A stretch of DNA of 21,016 bases from JBCCHY01 sp039028495 (GTDB taxonomy: Bacteria > Patescibacteriota > Saccharimonadia > Saccharimonadales > VXPC01): assembly GCA_039028495.1 (NCBI GenBank), contig JBCCHY010000016.1, positions 1 through 21,016 on the forward strand, written 5' to 3'. This document shows positions 1 through 6,454 of the stretch, in pieces. The notes beneath the pieces are model-generated. The model ran no database searches and was not told where the DNA came from. It worked only from the letters and a program-made list of their open reading frames with translations. Within the stretch, counting starts at the first letter, position 1. Each line of letters begins with the position of its first letter. The position numbers were made by a program, and so were the translations under genes.

Positions 1-793
1 CGCCCAGATCATTGACTGGATGGTGGATGAATACAGCTCGATAACTGGTGATAAGACCAGGGCTAGCTTTACCGGTAAGTCTATTGCTAACGGTGGATCA
101 GAGGGCAGAGATGCTGCTACAGGTCAAGGAGGTGTCTACGTACTAGAGCAGCTACTTGAGTTAAATGGCAGGTCAGATGATAAGATCACCATTGCTGTGC
201 AAGGTTACGGGAATGTCGGTTCGTGGTTTTCAACCCTCGCATCAAGCAACCCAAACTGGACGATAATTGCAGTCAGTGACAGCAGCGGCGCATTGTACAA
301 AGAACAGGGCTTAGACTCAGAAGAACTTGAATCTATAAAAAATCATAAGAATTCGCGCGGGCGTGTAGCAGAATGTCAGGTTGCAGGGGTAAAGGTTCTA
401 AGTAATGACGAACTGCTTGCGCTAGAGGTTGATGTGCTTGTTCTAGCAGCACTCGGTGACGCTGTTACAGAAACTAATGCTGACGCTGTGCGAGCAGCGC
501 TCATCCTCGAGCTCGCTAATGGGCCAGTCAATGAGAATGCACATACAAGTCTGGAATCCAGAGGTGTCAACGTTGTGCCAGATATACTCGCAAATGCCGG
601 CGGTGTGATAGTCAGCTACTATGAGTGGTATCAGAATATGCACGACGAGACGTGGACAGAGTCCGTAGTCAATCAGAAGCTGGAGCAGCAAATAAAGTCT
701 GCGGCAGAGGACATCCACGCTATATCAATGAGCACAGAGGGCGCAACGCTCAAAGATGCAGCCTTTATAAAAGCACTAAACTCACTAACCTAA
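1..793 (+). CDS. gdhA: Glutamate dehydrogenase, C-terminal part (left-truncated)
   Basis: NAD(P)-dependent oxidative deamination of glutamate to 2-oxoglutarate and ammonia, or the reverse; cytoplasmic. The reading frame is open from base 2, so the gene runs off the left edge; the ATG at 20 is an internal methionine, and about 263 residues are visible. Seen: the GGSEGR and ATGQGG segments that lead into the nucleotide-binding domain, a Rossmann glycine motif (QGYGNVGSW, about bases 197-223), and the late signature PDILANAGG followed by SYYEWYQN. That last segment is typical of GluDH rather than leucine dehydrogenase. The missing N-terminal part should hold the substrate lysine. The stop is TAA. 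In an organism with few biosynthetic genes this would link amino-acid scavenging to nitrogen balance (inference). Leucine or phenylalanine dehydrogenase is the alternative but fits less well. Confidence 0.88.
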   Translation, partial: AQIIDWMVDEYSSITGDKTRASFTGKSIANGGSEGRDAATGQGGVYVLEQLLELNGRSDDKITIAVQGYGNVGSWFSTLASSNPNWTIIAVSDSSGALYKEQGLDSEELESIKNHKNSRGRVAECQVAGVKVLSNDELLALEVDVLVLAALGDAVTETNADAVRAALILELANGPVNENAHTSLESRGVNVVPDILANAGGVIVSYYEWYQNMHDETWTESVVNQKLEQQIKSAAEDIHAISMSTEGATLKDAAFIKALNSLT

Positions 794-819
794 AGCCTAG
801 TTAATATCTTGCTGCTCTA

Positions 820-837
820 AGTGAAAAATTATTCACT
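820..837. repeat. Inverted repeat upstream of gene 871
   Basis: AGTGAA (820-825) and TTCACT (832-837) form a perfect 6-bp inverted repeat with a 6-nt A/T spacer. It sits 33 bp before the ATG of the next gene, about where a -35 region would lie. It could be an operator, or a weak hairpin after the dehydrogenase gene; no T-run follows, so it is a poor intrinsic terminator. Confidence 0.3.
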
Positions 838-858
838 GCACCGACGTACTAACTAGGT

Positions 859-864
859 TAGAGT
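859..864 (+). promoter_or_regulatory. Putative -10 box of gene 871
   Basis: TAGAGT (T1, A2 and T6 conserved) ends 6 nt before the ATG at 871, the same geometry as at other starts in this window. No convincing -35 box was seen at 17 nt. TAGGTT at 854-859 is an alternative, with TTCACT 16 nt upstream. Confidence 0.35.
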
Positions 865-870
865 GTGGGT

Positions 871-1464
871 ATGAAAACAGCACAAGCACCAGAATATGTA
901 GATTTTAATTTTGAACGTGGTCAGTTTCGCCAGGTACTGGATCTTTTAGACCAGGCCGCGGACACTACTGATACAAAGCGTTTCGCCAAGCATTTACGAG
1001 CAGTCCGTACGGGCACTCAAGTAGTAGCTTTTGCCAACAGAGGCGCACGAAACGGGCAAAAAGTTGTAGTTGTAGGTGCATTAGACCCCATTGAGCCAAC
1101 AGCTCTCAGAAGCGTGCCTGATATAGACGGACGTATATCTATAGCTGGCTACTGCAACATGCTTAAGCCTTTTGTAGGTATAACTGATAGGGGCAATATG
1201 TTCACCTACCCACAGCCGGACGTCAGCTCGCCTCAACGAGAAAGCTTCCTGGTAACAACAGGTATCATTGGCTATGATCTGGACCATTGGCCCCGTTATC
1301 AGTGTATAGGAGAAATATCCCGTCTCATGAGGCAGCTAGTATTGTTCGATGGCGATGAGACATATAAAAGACGCCAGATGGCTCAACCCCATAGACGCAT
1401 CGGAGCGATACAGATGGACGAGCTCATAGAGAATGCTAGAGAGCAGTACCTCGCTATTGCATAA
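871..1464 (+). CDS. Conserved-looking hypothetical protein, 197 aa
   Basis: I do not recognise a family. The open frame begins with a GTG at 865, but the ATG at 871 is preferred because it lies 6 nt after a -10-like hexamer and no Shine-Dalgarno sequence is present for either. The protein is soluble, with no signal peptide or membrane segment. It shows an N-terminal acidic helix-like region, a central part rich in beta-branched residues (QKVVVVGALD), and a C-terminal basic/acidic helical part ending in a likely amphipathic helix. Coding character is good: 197 codons without a stop, codon use like its neighbours, and tight spacing to rplS (30 bp). It lies alone between the dehydrogenase and rplS. 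It may be a lineage-restricted gene; no function is inferred. Confidence 0.7.
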   Translation: MKTAQAPEYVDFNFERGQFRQVLDLLDQAADTTDTKRFAKHLRAVRTGTQVVAFANRGARNGQKVVVVGALDPIEPTALRSVPDIDGRISIAGYCNMLKPFVGITDRGNMFTYPQPDVSSPQRESFLVTTGIIGYDLDHWPRYQCIGEISRLMRQLVLFDGDETYKRRQMAQPHRRIGAIQMDELIENAREQYLAIA

Positions 1465-1485
1465 GTGGGGTCTATCTGTTAAAGT
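1457..1485 (+). promoter_or_regulatory. rplS promoter (leaderless type)
   Basis: TTGCAT (1457-1462), a 17-nt spacer, then TAAAGT (1480-1485) preceded by TGT, which makes an extended -10. The -10 ends 9 nt before the rplS ATG at 1495, so transcription should begin at or within 1-2 nt of the start codon. The -35 overlaps the last codons of the upstream gene. Confidence 0.65.
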
Positions 1486-1494
1486 CTACTGGCT

Positions 1495-1971
1495 ATGACA
1501 AGTGTAGTTAAAGCTATTGAAGCAAAATACCGTAAAAAAGCCGTCCCGGTCGTAAAAAGCGGTGACACGGTTCGTGTTCACCAGCGCATTACAGAAGGCA
1601 ACAAAGAGCGTGTTCAGGTTTTCGAGGGAGTAGTACTCCGCGTAGACCGTAAGAACTCTCTGACATATCGCATTACAGTGCGCAAGGTTGCTAGTGGCGT
1701 CGGGGTAGAACGTGGCTTTATGATGCACGCACCTAACATTGAAAAGGTAGAGGTAGTCAAACGGTCCAAAGTACGCCGGAACAACCTCAGCTATCTACGA
1801 AAGCTTACAGGTAAGTCAGCACGCCTAGCTGCTGTAGAGTTCGACATGGACCTAGTAAACATTCAGCCGGAACCAGAGCCTGAAGAGTCAGAAGCTACAG
1901 AAGAAGAAGCTAAGCCAGAGCAGGAGAAATCTGAAGAGTCGCCAGCAGAAGCTGAAGAAGACAAAGGATAG
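1495..1971 (+). CDS. rplS: 50S ribosomal protein L19 with acidic C-terminal tail
   Basis: Large-subunit protein at the 30S-50S interface. The L19 core spans about residues 1-115: the N-terminal helix, the segment GDTVRVHQRI, the segment RVQVFEGVVLRV, and the late SKVRRNNLSYLR stretch that is characteristic of L19. The core is followed by about 40 residues made almost only of Glu, Pro, Ala, Ser and Lys, starting at about residue 120. L19 is usually about 115 residues, so this 158-residue form carries a low-complexity acidic extension. No Shine-Dalgarno sequence precedes the ATG; a -10 box ends 9 nt upstream. The usual neighbours rpsP, rimM and trmD are absent, so the gene is a single unit here, ended by a hairpin terminator that lies inside the convergent gene's coding region. 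Confidence 0.95.
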   Translation: MTSVVKAIEAKYRKKAVPVVKSGDTVRVHQRITEGNKERVQVFEGVVLRVDRKNSLTYRITVRKVASGVGVERGFMMHAPNIEKVEVVKRSKVRRNNLSYLRKLTGKSARLAAVEFDMDLVNIQPEPEPEESEATEEEAKPEQEKSEESPAEAEEDKG

Positions 1972-1983
1972 TTCTTAGGGATA

Positions 1984-2265
1984 TTACCTATTAACCAGCT
2001 CTATGATAGCTGGTTTTTTATTTCTGTGGTGTACTAGTATGCCCCTAGCTTCCAGGTCCAGCTTGACCGTAACTATGGACCACATTGCTGATCCTTCAAA
2101 ACCACAACGTTTTGAGTCGGGTAAAGCACCGAGCTTCATGAACGTCTTTGGCTCATTTTCTGAGATTGTTTCGAGCAGGGCTGTTTTTACTATGTCGTAC
2201 TTTTCTTTATCTATATTGACGCCTTGCTTGCCGGGATCAGGATGAAGGGTTTGTATCTTGTCCAC
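1984..2265 (-). CDS. Small DUF6958-like protein, 93 aa
   Basis: Small soluble protein of unknown function. It begins with a segment reading IQTLHPDPGKQGVNIDK and ends with a WSIVTVKLDLEARG segment. From memory this pairing is typical of the DUF6958 family (short proteins, presumed winged-helix-like); I could not check it. The open frame runs back to a TTG at 2313, but the GTG at 2265 is preferred: it starts the conserved part, and an extended -10 (TGC-TACAAT, 2281-2273) ends 7 nt upstream. It converges on rplS with a 12-bp gap and diverges from rnhB. Its 3' end overlaps the rplS terminator on the other strand. The real-gene call is firm; the family name is moderate. Confidence 0.75.
   Translation of the reverse strand: MDKIQTLHPDPGKQGVNIDKEKYDIVKTALLETISENEPKTFMKLGALPDSKRCGFEGSAMWSIVTVKLDLEARGILVHHRNKKPAIIELVNR
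1993..2019 (+). terminator. Intrinsic terminator of rplS
   Basis: AACCAGCT (1993-2000), a 7-nt loop, AGCTGGTT (2008-2015), with the T-run at 2014-2019. The stem is perfect over 8 bp and begins 22 nt after the rplS stop. The whole element lies within the last codons of the minus-strand gene that ends at 1984. Confidence 0.85.
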
Positions 2266-2272
2266 AAAAACA

Positions 2273-2281
2273 ATTGTAGCA
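2273..2281 (-). promoter_or_regulatory. Extended -10 promoter of the DUF6958-like gene
   Basis: On the minus strand, TGC-TACAAT ends 7 nt before the GTG at 2265. No clear -35 is seen. The geometry predicts a leaderless mRNA and fixes the start codon choice. Confidence 0.5.
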
Positions 2282-2300
2282 GCTTTGCTCACTACTGCTG

Positions 2301-2306
2301 TAGTAT
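2301..2306 (+). promoter_or_regulatory. rnhB -10 box
   Basis: TAGTAT ends 6 nt before the rnhB ATG at 2313. The only -35-like hexamer (TTGTAG, 2274-2279) is 21 nt upstream, too far to be convincing. There is no Shine-Dalgarno sequence. Confidence 0.45.
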
Positions 2307-2312
2307 GGTGCA

Positions 2313-2897
2313 ATGATCATAGGGGTAGATGAGGCAGGTAGAGGATGCATGGCCGGCCCTCTCGTCGCTGCTGCTGTGTGTCTAGATGGCCCGATACATG
2401 GTCTGTCGGATTCAAAGAGACTCAGTCCTGCCGCTAGAGAGAGGCTAATGATAGAAGTTCAGTCTCAAGCTTGCTCGATAGGTATTGGGTGGGTGCCTGC
2501 TGCACAAGTAGATGAGATCGGCCTGACACAAGCAACATCTAGTGCTATGAGGCAAGCAGTTAGAGCGTGTAAGGCCACTTTGCCCAGCGGTAGAAGTATT
2601 GACCAGATAATAATCGACGGCAACTATAACTATCTGGAGGAGCTTGATAACGTAGAGACTGTCATTAAAGCTGACGCAAAGCATCCAGAAGTTATGGCTG
2701 CGAGCATTATTGCAAAAGTATCTCGGGACGCGTATATGAAGCAGCTGTCAAAGCGGTACCCGGAGTATGGCTTTGAGAAACATTTTGGTTACGTGACACC
2801 AGGACACATTGAGGCCTGTCGTGAGAGTGGACCGATACCAGGGGTTCACAGGTATAGTTACAAAACAATTAAAGATACGGTTTCGGATCATGGCTAG
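2313..2897 (+). CDS. rnhB: Ribonuclease HII
   Basis: Endonuclease that cleaves the RNA strand of RNA-DNA hybrids and starts ribonucleotide excision repair; cytoplasmic and metal dependent. The 194-residue length is normal for the family. Seen: the N-terminal active-site motif GVDEAGRG (residues 4-11, D6 and E7), the second acidic site IIDGN (D102), the third in ADAKHPEVMAASIIAK (D121), and the C-terminal HFGYVTPGH segment of RNase HII. The ATG at 2313 puts the catalytic DEAGRG at the usual distance from the N-terminus. It shares a divergent 47-bp region with the DUF6958-like gene. yraN follows after 15 bp, a common rnhB-yraN neighbour pair, although yraN has its own -10-like box. Confidence 0.96.
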   Translation: MIIGVDEAGRGCMAGPLVAAAVCLDGPIHGLSDSKRLSPAARERLMIEVQSQACSIGIGWVPAAQVDEIGLTQATSSAMRQAVRACKATLPSGRSIDQIIIDGNYNYLEELDNVETVIKADAKHPEVMAASIIAKVSRDAYMKQLSKRYPEYGFEKHFGYVTPGHIEACRESGPIPGVHRYSYKTIKDTVSDHG

Positions 2898-2900
2898 CCT

Positions 2901-2906
2901 TACAAT
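2901..2906 (+). promoter_or_regulatory. yraN -10 box
   Basis: TACAAT ends 6 nt before the yraN ATG at 2913, just after the rnhB stop. No strong -35 at 17 nt (TTTCGG is at 14). yraN may be transcribed from here as well as by read-through from rnhB. Confidence 0.45.
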
Positions 2907-2912
2907 TTAGAC

Positions 2913-3245
2913 ATGGATACTACATCTCAAGGCAAACGAGCCGAGTCTTTAGTGTTAGAGGAACTCGAGTCTGCAGGTCATGTACTGATAACCACTAACT
3001 GGCGTAGACCTGACTGCGAAATTGATTTGGTTACAAGGCATAATCGCGTAGTCTTCTTTACGGAGGTGAAATACAGATCCACTTATGGGTTCGGCGGCGG
3101 GCTAGATTACATAACAGATAAGAAGCTAAACCAGATGAAATACGCCGCCGAACGTTGGATGCAGGAGAACAACCACGCTGATGCATGTATACTACAAGCC
3201 GCTGAAGTAGACGCTGATGACAATGTTACGCTGGTGGAGTGCTAG
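2913..3245 (+). CDS. yraN: YraN/UPF0102 family endonuclease-fold protein
   Basis: Small protein of the UPF0102 family, which has a restriction-endonuclease-like fold; its exact role is unsettled (DNA recombination or repair is suspected). Length 110 aa is typical. Seen: the N-terminal helix with GKRAES, the RRPDCEIDLV strand (residues 31-40, E36 and D38) and FFTEVKYR (residues 48-55, E51 and K53), which together give the PD-(D/E)xK-like core, then a helical part containing the ITDKKLNQMKYAAERWM segment. It sits just downstream of rnhB, its usual neighbour. Its TAG stop is 3 bp from the stop of the convergent peptidase gene, with no clear terminator between them. Confidence 0.9.
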   Translation: MDTTSQGKRAESLVLEELESAGHVLITTNWRRPDCEIDLVTRHNRVVFFTEVKYRSTYGFGGGLDYITDKKLNQMKYAAERWMQENNHADACILQAAEVDADDNVTLVEC

Positions 3246-3248
3246 GTG

Positions 3249-5183
3249 CTACCAGATCCTGGCTCTATCCTCAGGTGCTCGGTATAGTTTGTCTCCTGGC
3301 TTCGTATCAAACGCCTCATGGAATGCGTCGACGTGCTCTAGTATGCCGTTAACACGTAAGACTATCTCCGGATGCTCGTCTGACTTTGCGAGCATAATTT
3401 TGTATTCCTGGGTAGAGCTACTAGCCCAATGGTGGGCGTACCCGATAAAGAGTTCTTGTAGTTTTGCCTTCTGTTCATCACCGTCATACTGTGATTTGAT
3501 GATGTCTACGACTATTTCTACACCACCTAGGTCGGCGATCAATTCGGGTAAGACCTGCTTGCCAATCACATTTACTCCAGGAGCAACCTCATAAGAGTCG
3601 GCTTGATCAATTATTATCTGTCCGAGCTCATCAAACTTACGTTTGTCTTTGTCAGTCAGCCATTCGTTAAGCTCTCCATTAAGGTCATATTGTGAGCCTG
3701 CAGTGTCAAAGTTGTGCGTTAGCTCGTGGCCTACAGTTGAGCCCACGGCTGATAAGTTATGCACATGCGAAGCATCGGCATCAAAAAATGGCCACTGCAG
3801 GATAGACGCAGGGTAACAGCTGTTAAGTAGCACAGGGTTGGTCCACGCGTTTACAAACTGAGCGCCTCTGGTCATGCCTAAGCTCTCTCTGTCTACGGGT
3901 TGTCCTGTCTTTTTCAGTATCCTGGAGGAGTTGAATGTACGGACTTTCTCCGCGCTACTTAATATGCAATCGTTACTGAGCTCTAGGCCGCTATAGTCTA
4001 TTGTTTCTTTTGAATATCCAGTGTTAACGATCATTCGATCGAGCTTTTTCTGGGCATAGTCTCGGCTTGATTGGCTGAGCCACTCTAGCTTGCCTAGGCG
4101 AGTGCGAAAAGCCTCCGTAACCTCTTTAGCAATAGCATCTACAGACTCTTTAGATTCTTCAGGGAAGTGTCTTTTGATATATTCTTTCTCTACTATCTTA
4201 AAGAATGCTGCGTCAGTAGAGTCGGTCGCTCGTTCGTCAAGAGGTTTTAGTTCCTTCTGCCCATGCAAAACGGTTCCGTAGAAATCAAAGTTTAGCTGGG
4301 ATATCTCTTCACTTATAAATCCTGAAAAGCCAGATATTACACGCCACTGCATATAACTAACAAGTTTCTCGTCAGCTAGATCTACTACTTCAAACAGTTT
4401 GTAAAAATAGCTATCGGTTGCAAGATACAGATACTCTATGTCTCCAACCCCGAGGGCATCTAGGTAAATAGTCCAATCAAAAATGGGTAGCCGTTTCTGC
4501 AGCTGCTCTACTGTGTATAGATTATTAGTTTTGCCTGGATCGCGGAGATCAGCATGCTCCCATGAATGTTCGGCGAGCATGAGTTCATACTCATAAATTG
4601 TGTCAGGGTTCAGCGACATATTGACACCGATAGATTTTAACTCCCGCACAAGTCTTTTTATATGTTTCTTTAACTCGTTACGGAATTTATCCATCTCCTC
4701 AGTGTCATCTAGATAATAACTTCTATTCGGTAGGCTGAGCTCTGGTTGGTAGAGAGACAAAGAATAGGCCCCTTTTCCGTTTGAATCTGCAGATACGTCA
4801 ACTTCAGCTAATACATCTATGTATCGCAGGTGTAATTCAGCTAGTCGTTTTTCTATTGATACTGATGAGTCATTAGCTCTCCCCAAGATTTTATTTAGAC
4901 TAGCTACTGCTTTTTCTGAGTTTAGATCTTTGTCCATGTAGCTTTTGTAGTAGGCAGCAACTAGCTTTCTGTCCGCACTTGGGTCTTTGGCATTGGCCAT
5001 ATCGGTGATAATGTCTCTTATCTGCTTATTCGTTTTCTTGGCAATTTTCGCGAAAGATGACCAGCGTGATTTGTCATCTGGAATAGGGTTCTCATCTACC
5101 CATAGATTACACGCATAACCGAATATATCGTCCTGGGGTCTAATGGTAGTATCTAGCTTTATTCTCGGATCTAATTTAGTCAT
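3249..5183 (-). CDS. pepO: M13-family (neprilysin/PepO-like) zinc metallopeptidase
   Basis: Zinc endopeptidase of family M13, cutting oligopeptides; 644 aa, close to the usual 630-700. Seen: an N-terminal helical M13 domain, the substrate-binding segment VNAWTNPVLLNSCYPAS with ILQWPFFD after it, the zinc motif HELTH (residues 486-490), the third zinc ligand in ELIADLGG (E547, D551), and the C-terminal RARIW that matches the family's conserved final VW/IW. No signal peptide or membrane anchor is visible, unlike mammalian neprilysin, so it acts in the cytoplasm or leaves by another route. The start is supported by an extended -10 7 nt upstream. It faces nusA divergently. Peptide breakdown fits an amino-acid scavenger (inference). 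Confidence 0.95.
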   Translation of the reverse strand: MTKLDPRIKLDTTIRPQDDIFGYACNLWVDENPIPDDKSRWSSFAKIAKKTNKQIRDIITDMANAKDPSADRKLVAAYYKSYMDKDLNSEKAVASLNKILGRANDSSVSIEKRLAELHLRYIDVLAEVDVSADSNGKGAYSLSLYQPELSLPNRSYYLDDTEEMDKFRNELKKHIKRLVRELKSIGVNMSLNPDTIYEYELMLAEHSWEHADLRDPGKTNNLYTVEQLQKRLPIFDWTIYLDALGVGDIEYLYLATDSYFYKLFEVVDLADEKLVSYMQWRVISGFSGFISEEISQLNFDFYGTVLHGQKELKPLDERATDSTDAAFFKIVEKEYIKRHFPEESKESVDAIAKEVTEAFRTRLGKLEWLSQSSRDYAQKKLDRMIVNTGYSKETIDYSGLELSNDCILSSAEKVRTFNSSRILKKTGQPVDRESLGMTRGAQFVNAWTNPVLLNSCYPASILQWPFFDADASHVHNLSAVGSTVGHELTHNFDTAGSQYDLNGELNEWLTDKDKRKFDELGQIIIDQADSYEVAPGVNVIGKQVLPELIADLGGVEIVVDIIKSQYDGDEQKAKLQELFIGYAHHWASSSTQEYKIMLAKSDEHPEIVLRVNGILEHVDAFHEAFDTKPGDKLYRAPEDRARIW

Positions 5184-5190
5184 AGACTTG

Positions 5191-5199
5191 AGAGTAACA
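5191..5199 (-). promoter_or_regulatory. pepO extended -10 (leaderless geometry)
   Basis: On the minus strand, TGT-TACTCT ends 7 nt before the pepO ATG at 5183. The hexamer keeps T1, A2 and T6 only, so support comes mainly from its position and the TG extension. It lies 4 bp from the divergent nusA -10. Confidence 0.4.
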
Positions 5200-5203
5200 T
5201 ATT

Positions 5204-5212
5204 TGCTATAAT
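5204..5212 (+). promoter_or_regulatory. nusA extended -10 promoter
   Basis: TGC-TATAAT is a perfect extended -10. Transcription should start near 5219, giving a leader of about 60 nt before the nusA ATG, unlike most genes here. TAGACT at 5183-5188, 18 nt upstream, is a weak -35. Confidence 0.7.
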
Positions 5213-5224
5213 GTCGGTATCACG

Positions 5225-5247
5225 TCCGGCCGCAGGGTCGGATTTTT
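5225..5247 (+). terminator. Terminator-like hairpin in the nusA leader
   Basis: TCCGGC (5225-5230), a 6-nt loop, GTCGGA (5237-5242; one G-U pair), followed at once by five T residues. It lies between the predicted start point (about 5219) and the nusA ATG, so it would work as an attenuator or a structured regulatory leader, not as an end of an upstream gene (the upstream gene points the other way). Confidence 0.55.
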
Positions 5248-5268
5248 ACATATCAGGTGGTGAAAAAT

Positions 5269-5274
5269 AGGAGA
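5269..5274 (+). promoter_or_regulatory. nusA Shine-Dalgarno sequence
   Basis: AGGAGA ends 4 nt before the ATG at 5279. This is one of only three good Shine-Dalgarno sequences in the window and goes with a real leader. Confidence 0.8.
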
Positions 5275-5278
5275 AATC

Positions 5279-6442
5279 ATGGAATTAGATGTAAAACAGA
5301 TGGTATTAGCACTCAAAACGCTAGCAGAAGAAAAGAATCTACCAGAAGAAGCAGTCCAAGACGCTGTTGAGCAGGCATTAGCCGCCGCCTGGCGACGAGA
5401 CCACGGTGAACGTGATCAGAACGTTCGTTCAACAATCAACATGAATACAGGTGATGTGGATATCTATGTTATCCACGAAGTAGTCGAAGAGGTCGAGAAC
5501 GAAGCTGCACAGTTGACAGTTGAGCAGGCCAAAGAACGCAAAGAAGATGCAAAGGTCGGAGATATACTAGAGCAACACCACAAAGCTGAGAGTTTTGGTC
5601 GTGTAGCCGCCCAGACAGCAAAGCAAGTGATTCTTCAGAGACTGCGAGAAGCAGAGCGTGAGATAGTCATGGCAGAGTTTGAGGACAAGATCGGAACAGT
5701 CGTAAACGCTATTGTCACACGTGTAGAGCCAAAGATCGTACGATTTGAGATCGGCCGTGCTCAGGGCATTATGCCAATGAGCGAACAGATTCAAGGTGAA
5801 CACTATAGTGCAGGACAGCGCCACAAAGTACTGCTAAAAGACGTAGAACGTGGGTTCCGTGGCCCTCAGCTAATCCTTAGCCGAGGCTCTGACGAGTTTT
5901 TGAAACTACTTTTTGCTAATGAGGTGCCAGAAATGGAATCGGGGTCAGTCGAGATCAAAGAGATCGCTCGAGAACCTGGTGTACGAAGCAAGGTGGCTGT
6001 ATCGAGTAATGTGCCGAATATAGATCCTGTAGGCACATTTGTAGGAGGTCACGGCACAAGAGTACAGTCAGTTAACGGTGAGGTTGGCGATCAGGAAAAG
6101 ATTGATATCGTCGTCTGGTCTGAGGACACTAAAGAGTTCATCACTAATGCACTCAGCCCTACAGAGATCCTAAGCGTTACTGTCGATGACAAAGAAGGAC
6201 GAGCACGCGTGATTGTTGCTAACGATCAGCTGAGCATCGCTATTGGTAAAGGTGGCCAGAATGTTCGCCTAGCCGGCAAGCTCACAGGCTATGAAATAGA
6301 CATAGTTGACGAAACAGAAGTGCCCAAGACGCAGGCCCCAAAGCTAAAACGCAAAGACGAGCTAGAAGGCAGCCTCCTGGAAACACTAGAGTCAAACCCT
6401 GGTGAATCTGATGAGCCAGGTACCGACAAAGTATCAGAATAA
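5279..6442 (+). CDS. nusA: Transcription termination/antitermination factor NusA
   Basis: RNA polymerase-binding factor controlling pausing, termination and antitermination. 387 aa, the short form without the C-terminal acidic repeats of enterobacteria. Domains seen: N-terminal RNAP-binding domain (about 1-125), S1 domain (136-201, from KIGTVVNAIV to LILSR), KH1 (about 235-292) and KH2 (about 300-345, with GKGGQNVRLA at 323-332). The final 40 residues are polar and acidic. KH1 reads GGHGTRVQ where the usual motif is GxRGxRVQ, so a His replaces a conserved Arg. The neighbours rimP and infB, standard in most bacteria, are absent; an unknown gene follows after 12 bp. The leader carries a hairpin with a U-run, suggesting NusA-linked self-control (inference). 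Confidence 0.96.
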   Translation: MELDVKQMVLALKTLAEEKNLPEEAVQDAVEQALAAAWRRDHGERDQNVRSTINMNTGDVDIYVIHEVVEEVENEAAQLTVEQAKERKEDAKVGDILEQHHKAESFGRVAAQTAKQVILQRLREAEREIVMAEFEDKIGTVVNAIVTRVEPKIVRFEIGRAQGIMPMSEQIQGEHYSAGQRHKVLLKDVERGFRGPQLILSRGSDEFLKLLFANEVPEMESGSVEIKEIAREPGVRSKVAVSSNVPNIDPVGTFVGGHGTRVQSVNGEVGDQEKIDIVVWSEDTKEFITNALSPTEILSVTVDDKEGRARVIVANDQLSIAIGKGGQNVRLAGKLTGYEIDIVDETEVPKTQAPKLKRKDELEGSLLETLESNPGESDEPGTDKVSE

Positions 6443-6454
6443 GCCAAGAACAAA

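Noticed and set aside
2266..2313. TTG start at 2313 for the DUF6958-like gene
   Set aside because: The extra residues are not like the family and the frame would overlap the rnhB start; the GTG at 2265 has a promoter at the right distance.
3231..3255. CTGGT/ACCAG hairpin between yraN and pepO as a terminator
   Set aside because: The stem is short and no T-run follows on either strand.
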